A stretch of 64,000 bases of DNA from Burkholderia paludis (lineage in GTDB: Bacteria > Pseudomonadota > Gammaproteobacteria > Burkholderiales > Burkholderiaceae): assembly GCF_000732615.1 (NCBI RefSeq), contig NZ_JPGL01000005.1, forward strand, positions 186,001 to 250,000, given 5' to 3'. Below are positions 59,948 through 64,000 of this stretch, piece after piece. Within the stretch, counting starts at the first letter, position 1. Each line of letters starts with the position of its first letter. The notes under the pieces were generated by a model, which was given only the letters and a program-made list of their open reading frames with translations, made no database searches and was not told where the DNA came from. The position numbers and the translations under genes are program-made.

Positions 59948-60436
59948 TCAGATGACGATACTCGCCAGCGTGTTGCGAGCAGCATGGGCGGTGGCGACGA
60001 CCAAGAACGGACGGCCGCCGGGGTAATCACGCAGCACGAACGCTGTTGCGAAAATCAGGCCGCCCCATAAGGCAACTGTCACGTACAGGACGCTGTAGCC
60101 GTGCGTTGCACCGAACACAAGCGTTGAGGCACCAATGGCCGGCCAAACGCTCGCTCCGAATGCGCGGCGAATCAACCGAATGGGCAACCACTGGAAAAGA
60201 AATGTTTCCACTATCGGCGCAACGAGTGAGCCGACAAGCAGGCGAGTCAGTAGGTCGTGCCGCATTATTTCCGGTAGTGCACCGGACGATGGGCCAAACG
60301 GGAGTTCGAATACGAATTGGGCACCCCAGACGACAATGCCGGAAACGTACGTGAGAACCCAAGTCAGAAATGCCGAAACGAGCGCCGGGCCGCGCGAGAT
60401 AATGCGAATCACGCTGCTGCCAAGACAATTTTCCAT
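59948..60436 (-). CDS. Short CPBP (CAAX/bacteriocin-processing) family membrane protein
   Basis: A 162-residue hydrophobic protein with about four membrane segments. CPBP motifs are partly present: VAPIVETFLFQWLP holds Glu77 but the second Glu of EExxxR is Thr78 and the Arg is Gln82; FGATHG holds His112; HAARN holds His151 and Asn155. Some family members give self-immunity to bacteriocins. Base composition is lower in GC than neighbours. It starts 9 bp after a 57-codon ORF on the same strand, so the two are likely coupled. Confidence 0.75.
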   Translation of the reverse strand: MENCLGSSVIRIISRGPALVSAFLTWVLTYVSGIVVWGAQFVFELPFGPSSGALPEIMRHDLLTRLLVGSLVAPIVETFLFQWLPIRLIRRAFGASVWPAIGASTLVFGATHGYSVLYVTVALWGGLIFATAFVLRDYPGGRPFLVVATAHAARNTLASIVI

Positions 60437-60445
60437 TGCGATTCA

Positions 60446-60619
60446 TCAATCATTAAAAAGGAATTTTTTAGATAAAATTCCATCAATGAAAATTCTCGAA
60501 AAATGTGACGCTTGAGGTTCTCTGACAAACCTCGAGACGGCCTCTGCCTGGCTCTCCAAAGTGAACGGCGCCACCAAAGTGTCGATAAAATAACTGGATT
60601 TTATATTAAAATTAATCAT
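60446..60619 (-). CDS. 57-codon ORF coupled to the CPBP gene
   Basis: A short frame with a near-ideal Shine-Dalgarno (GGAGGTG, 7-bp gap) before ATG at 60619. It starts MINFNIKSSYFIDTLVAPF and ends in KKFLFND, with stops TGATGA just ahead of the CPBP start. The frame is AT-rich and has no double-glycine leader or signal peptide. I recognise no family. It may be a peptide gene, a regulator or a leader whose translation couples to the CPBP gene. Confidence 0.55.
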   Translation of the reverse strand: MINFNIKSSYFIDTLVAPFTLESQAEAVSRFVREPQASHFSRIFIDGILSKKFLFND

Positions 60620-61149
60620 GTGAATTCACCTCCAACAATGTCGCCTCACCATCCCGCATGAATTCTTCGATTGGTCAGGGAAAAGGATGATATTTACAGG
60701 GGTGAGCCAAATGCTCCAGGCTCTTGTTTGAACAATAGTCCTAAGTAAACTGCCGAATCTGTAGCAAAACATCCATTTTTTGTGGATGACGCTGCTTGCC
60801 GAAAGCAGGCCAGGCGTTGACCGCCGCCAACGTCGGCACGCTAGTGCCGCGGTTGCGCCCGTCCAGGCTTGTCAAACTGTCGATGTGTTTGCTGGTGATT
60901 GTGTTTCGCTCCGACCGGACTACCTCGGCGCGTTCCTGTGCAACAACGCGCACGCCGATGCTTTGCCCGGCGTGCCGCTATTTCCGCTCGGCGCTCCGTC
61001 GCATCGCACCGTTCGCAAGCCTGCCGGCACCCGTCCGAAATTGGACGAACGGCGATATCGTGCCGCTCCCCGCCACTGAATAATCTCCGCTTTGCGGCGC
61101 GACTTCGCCGCGGTTCTCGCGACCGTCAGGCAGCGGCGCGTACAGGCAG
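60620..61149. other. Segment between the small ORF and the TolC-like gene, partly AT-rich
   Basis: The left half (60620-60780) is AT-rich and likely carries the promoter of the minus-strand operon. The right half is GC-rich with overlapping frames on both strands; a 70-codon frame at 60741-60953 (minus) has no family or Shine-Dalgarno I trust. No double-glycine precursor was found for the exporter that follows. Confidence 0.45.
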
Positions 61150-62508
61150 ATGATCTCAACACGATTCCTCCGGCTGGTGGCCGTTCTCGGCTGGCTTGGC
61201 GCCGTATGGCCGGCGCACGCGGCCGACCTGCTCGACGCGGTAAACGCGGCACTGCGCTTCGATGCCGGCATCGGCGCGGCACGCAACGCGCAGCTCGCGG
61301 GCCGCGAGAAACGCTGGCAAGGTCTCGCCGGCCTGCTGCCGCGCGCGGAGCTCAACGGCAACTACACGAAGCAGGACCAGCCCACCGCGTCGTATGCGGC
61401 GGCGGTCCGCCGTCACAGCGCCGCCGCCGTCCTTACCCAGCCGCTGTTCGACGTGGCCCGCGTCGCCGATTTCAAGCGTGGCGGCACACTGGCCGACCAG
61501 GCCGACATCGAGTACGAGAAAGCCTGGCAAGCGCTGATCAACGATGTCGCCAATGCCTATTTCGACGTGCTGTACGGACGCGAGGTACTGCAGGCGGCCG
61601 AAGCCGCGCAGCAGGCGTTCCGCACCCAGTTCGACCAGGCGCAGGCCGCGCTGCGGCTCGGCGACGGCACGCGCACCGACGTCGACGAGGCGCGCGCGAA
61701 TCTCGACGAAGCGCTCGCGCGCAAGGTGGGCGCGCAAACCGATCTGGCGGTCGCGAACGGCACGCTGCAGCGGCTGACCGGCCTGAGCGACGCTGAACTC
61801 GAGCCGATCGCGTGGTCATGCGCCCGGCAGGCGGCGCCATCCGACCTCATGGCCGCGATGGACGAAGCGGCCCGCGACAACGTCGACGTGCGGATCGCCG
61901 GCAAGCAGCTCGACCAGTCGCAGGCCGACATCGTCGCGGCGGCGGGCGCGCACCTGCCGGTCGTGAACCTGCAGGCGAGCTACGGCACGAACTGGAGCCG
62001 CGGCGCCAACGAGAACGGGCTCGACACGATCTTCGGCACGACGTCGAAAACGCGCTCGTCGACGATCGGCGTGACGGTCACGATCCCGCTGTTCGCCGGC
62101 GGCGGCCCGCTGTCGGCAAGCCGGGAGGCCTACCGCCGGCGCGATCAGGCGCGCGACGTGCTCGAGGATGCGCGCCGCAAGGCCCGCGAACAAGCCCGGG
62201 CCGCCTATCTCGGCATCACCAACGGCCTCGCGCTGATCCGCGCGCAGGAGCGCGCGCTCGCATCGGCCGACGGCAAGGTGAAGTCGACCCGCCTCGGGCG
62301 CGAAGTCGGGCTGCGCACGCAGATCGACGAGCTGAATGCGCAGCAGCGCTATTTCGAAGCGATCCGCGATCTCGCCGACGCCCGCTACCGCTATCTGCGG
62401 GCGCGACTACGACTGTCCACAGCGCTTGGCGCACTCGGCGACGGCGACATTGCCGCCATCGCGTGCCGCGCCGACAGCCGGCCCCCCGTCGCTGGAAGCC
62501 GCTCATGA
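61150..62508 (+). CDS. TolC-family outer-membrane protein for type I secretion
   Basis: A 452-residue protein: signal peptide (residues 1-25, ending AHA), then two OEP repeats with long coiled regions (ALRLGDGTRTDVDEARANLDEA; LGREVGLRTQIDELNAQQRYFEA). It forms the outer-membrane duct. Its stop overlaps the start of the HlyD gene (ATGA at 62505-62508), so the two are one operon with the exporter ATPase. Confidence 0.93.
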   Translation: MISTRFLRLVAVLGWLGAVWPAHAADLLDAVNAALRFDAGIGAARNAQLAGREKRWQGLAGLLPRAELNGNYTKQDQPTASYAAAVRRHSAAAVLTQPLFDVARVADFKRGGTLADQADIEYEKAWQALINDVANAYFDVLYGREVLQAAEAAQQAFRTQFDQAQAALRLGDGTRTDVDEARANLDEALARKVGAQTDLAVANGTLQRLTGLSDAELEPIAWSCARQAAPSDLMAAMDEAARDNVDVRIAGKQLDQSQADIVAAAGAHLPVVNLQASYGTNWSRGANENGLDTIFGTTSKTRSSTIGVTVTIPLFAGGGPLSASREAYRRRDQARDVLEDARRKAREQARAAYLGITNGLALIRAQERALASADGKVKSTRLGREVGLRTQIDELNAQQRYFEAIRDLADARYRYLRARLRLSTALGALGDGDIAAIACRADSRPPVAGSRS

Positions 62509-63764
62509 CCGATTCCCTGTTCCGCCAGGAAGCGCTCGATGCGACCCGGCACAAGCTGATGGGTACGGTGAGCCTGTATTCGCCGCCCTGGCGCTGGCTG
62601 ACGATCGGGATCGCGGCCGCGCTGACGCTCGCGGTCGTCGCGTTCTTCGTGTTCGGCAGCTATACGAAGCGCGAGCGCGTGGCCGGCCAGTTGTTGCCGG
62701 AAAAAGGCCTGCTGACGGTTGCGCCGCCGATCACCGGCACCGTGATCGGCATGCGCGTGCGCGAAGGACAGGCAGTGGCGGCCGGCGGGGAACTCATGGC
62801 GATTTCCGCCGAAGTGGCGACCGAACTGGGCGGCACGCGCGAAACGGTCGCGCGGCAGTTGAAGTTTCAGCGTTCGCGCCTGGAAACCGATCTCGCCGGC
62901 CAGTCGCAACTGGGCACGGAAGCGCAGCGCGGCCTGCGGGCGCGCGCCGCGGCGCTGGAAGACCAGCTGGTGCAGATCGCGCGGCAGAACACGCAGCGGC
63001 GGCGTCAGGCCGAGCTCGCGCAACGGCAGCTCGACAAGCTGCAGTCGATGCGCGCGCAAGGTTACGCGTCGAACAGCCAGGTCGAGCAGCAGGAGGGCGT
63101 ACTGCTCGACGCGCAGGCACGGCTGCAGGAGCTTGCCCGCCAGCGGCTCGACGTCGGGCAGCAGCTCGACCAGACCCGCCAGCAACTGCGCGAGCTGCCG
63201 CTCACCACCCGCAATCAGCAGAACGACATCGAGCGCAAGCTCGCGGATGTCGACCAGTCGATCGCCGAGAACGAGGCGCGTCGCGCGGTCATCTTGCGCG
63301 CGCCGCAGGCCAGCGTCGTGGCCGCGCTGCTCGTGAAACCCGGGCAGATCGTCAACGCGGGCCAGTCGGCCGTGTCGCTGCTGCCGCAAGGCGCGCCGCT
63401 CGAGGCGCAGCTGATGGTGCCGAGCCGCGCGATCGGCTTCGTGCGCACCGGCGCGCGCGTCGTGCTGCGCTACGAGGCCTACCCGTTCCAGAAATTCGGC
63501 CAGCAGTTCGGGCGCGTGACCGAGGTGTCGCGTACCGCGCTGTCGCCGCAGGAAGTCGCGCATCTGACCGGGCGCACCAACGTGCCGGAGCAGCTGTACC
63601 GCGTCGTCGTCGCGCTCGATCGCCAGGACATCGTCGCATACGGCAGGCACGAGCCGCTGCGGCCCGGGATGGCGCTCGAGGCCGACGTGCTGATCGACCG
63701 GCGCCGGTTGATCGAGTGGGTGCTGGAGCCGCTGTATGCGCTCGGCCGCCGCGTGTCGGCCTGA
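62505..63764 (+). CDS. HlyD-family membrane fusion protein of a peptide exporter
   Basis: A 419-residue adaptor: cytoplasmic N-terminus, one membrane segment near residues 28-50, a lipoyl half (GTVIGMRVREGQAVAAGGEL), a long coiled coil at about 110-260, the second lipoyl half (VILRAPQASVVAALLVKPGQIV) and a C-terminal beta domain. It resembles CvaA-type adaptors that work with C39 exporters. It overlaps the TolC-like gene by 4 bp. Confidence 0.92.
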   Translation: MTDSLFRQEALDATRHKLMGTVSLYSPPWRWLTIGIAAALTLAVVAFFVFGSYTKRERVAGQLLPEKGLLTVAPPITGTVIGMRVREGQAVAAGGELMAISAEVATELGGTRETVARQLKFQRSRLETDLAGQSQLGTEAQRGLRARAAALEDQLVQIARQNTQRRRQAELAQRQLDKLQSMRAQGYASNSQVEQQEGVLLDAQARLQELARQRLDVGQQLDQTRQQLRELPLTTRNQQNDIERKLADVDQSIAENEARRAVILRAPQASVVAALLVKPGQIVNAGQSAVSLLPQGAPLEAQLMVPSRAIGFVRTGARVVLRYEAYPFQKFGQQFGRVTEVSRTALSPQEVAHLTGRTNVPEQLYRVVVALDRQDIVAYGRHEPLRPGMALEADVLIDRRRLIEWVLEPLYALGRRVSA

Positions 63765-63803
63765 CGCGCGCCTTCAACGGATTCGTTACGGAGCCCCCCA
63801 ATC

Positions 63804-64000
63804 ATGAAATGGATCGACGCGCTGCAATTCGGCTGGCGCCGCCGCCTGCCGGTGATCCTGCAGACGCAGGCCGCCGAGTGCGGCCTCGCGTGCGTCGGGA
63901 TGGTCGCGAGCCACTACGGCCATGACCTCGACCTCGTCAGCCTGCGCCGGCGCTTCAGCCCGTCGCTGAAGGGGGCGACGCTCAACGACGTGATGCTGAT
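63804..64000 (+). CDS. Peptidase-C39 ABC exporter (partial, runs off the right edge)
   Basis: Only the first 65 residues are visible. They match the N-terminal C39 peptidase of bacteriocin/microcin exporters: VILQTQAAECGLACVGM with catalytic Cys26 and oxyanion Gln20, then VASHYGHDLDL. Such exporters cut double-glycine leaders and pump the peptide out, fused to a membrane domain and ABC ATPase. CGGAG precedes the ATG. The rest of the gene and the substrate genes lie outside the window. Confidence 0.85.
   Translation, partial: MKWIDALQFGWRRRLPVILQTQAAECGLACVGMVASHYGHDLDLVSLRRRFSPSLKGATLNDVML

Noticed and set aside
60741-60953. 70-codon minus-strand frame between the small ORF and the TolC-like gene
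   Set aside because: No Shine-Dalgarno, no family, and an equally open frame on the other strand; treated as non-coding for now.
60620-61149. Search for a double-glycine leader peptide for the C39 exporter
   Set aside because: No short frame with a GG or GA cleavage motif and ribosome-binding site was found on either strand in this interval.

Overview
The window looks like a piece of a primary chromosome from Burkholderia, most likely the B. cepacia complex. The grounds are very high GC, strong GC3 codon use, the rsmG/mnmG/parA block beside parS-type palindromes, a Burkholderia-type gsp (type II secretion) cluster with gspC inverted, a fliL-R flagellar operon and a DUF3717 protein. This assignment is from gene content only; no database was consulted.

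Region by region. (1) 1-3262: partial parA, rsmG and mnmG on the minus strand. (2) 3.8-8.8 kb and 9.95-14.75 kb: two complete branched-chain amino-acid-type ABC importers, both on the minus strand. The first has a LivM-LivG fusion; the second has a LivF whose Walker A lysine is arginine. Three parS-like 14-16-mers lie at 1829, 3819 and 7651. The middle one sits inside a perfect 28-bp palindrome that is also an intrinsic terminator for the first liv operon. (3) 15.2-24.5 kb: a GMC oxidoreductase with three 92-bp hairpin repeats in its leader, a LysR regulator, a CYTH protein, an Lrp regulator divergent from phhA-phhB, a DUF3717 protein, a two-component system and a SET-domain protein with a lysine-rich tail. 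(4) 24.6-32.8 kb: an Old Yellow Enzyme, a glutamine amidotransferase, a MarR regulator with four extra C-terminal cysteines, a YbdK-type ligase, a CPA2 antiporter and mnmC. Two AT-richer intergenic stretches with DnaA-box-like 9-mers (27.5-27.7 and 30.5-30.77 kb) are origin candidates; the second is the better one.

(5) 33.1-35.5 kb: HU protein gene with promoter and terminator, a COG0523 metal GTPase and a small lytic transglycosylase. (6) 35.85-47.56 kb: the type II secretion operon gspD-E-F-(gspC inverted)-G-H-I-J-K-L-M-N. (7) 47.6-52.1 kb: drug-efflux genes (outer-membrane lipoprotein, MarR regulator, DHA2 transporter) without an EmrA-type adaptor. (8) 52.1-52.8 kb: a Phd/VapC-type toxin-antitoxin pair in which both genes are broken, the antitoxin by an in-frame amber codon and the toxin by a 3' frameshift. 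(9) 52.8-55.1 kb: LysR regulator divergent from cidA-cidB/lrgA-lrgB. (10) 55.3-59.8 kb: fliL-M-N-O-P-Q-R. (11) 59.9-64 kb: an AT-richer segment with a 57-codon ORF coupled to a short CPBP-family membrane protein, then a TolC-like protein, an HlyD-like adaptor and the start of a peptidase-C39 ABC exporter. This last group resembles a bacteriocin or double-glycine peptide exporter that runs off the right edge.

Seen as a whole, long minus-strand runs dominate the left part and long plus-strand runs the right part. Together with parS/parA on the left and the DnaA-box clusters near the middle, this suggests that the chromosome origin lies within the window. No rRNA, tRNA, CRISPR or intact insertion sequence was recognised.
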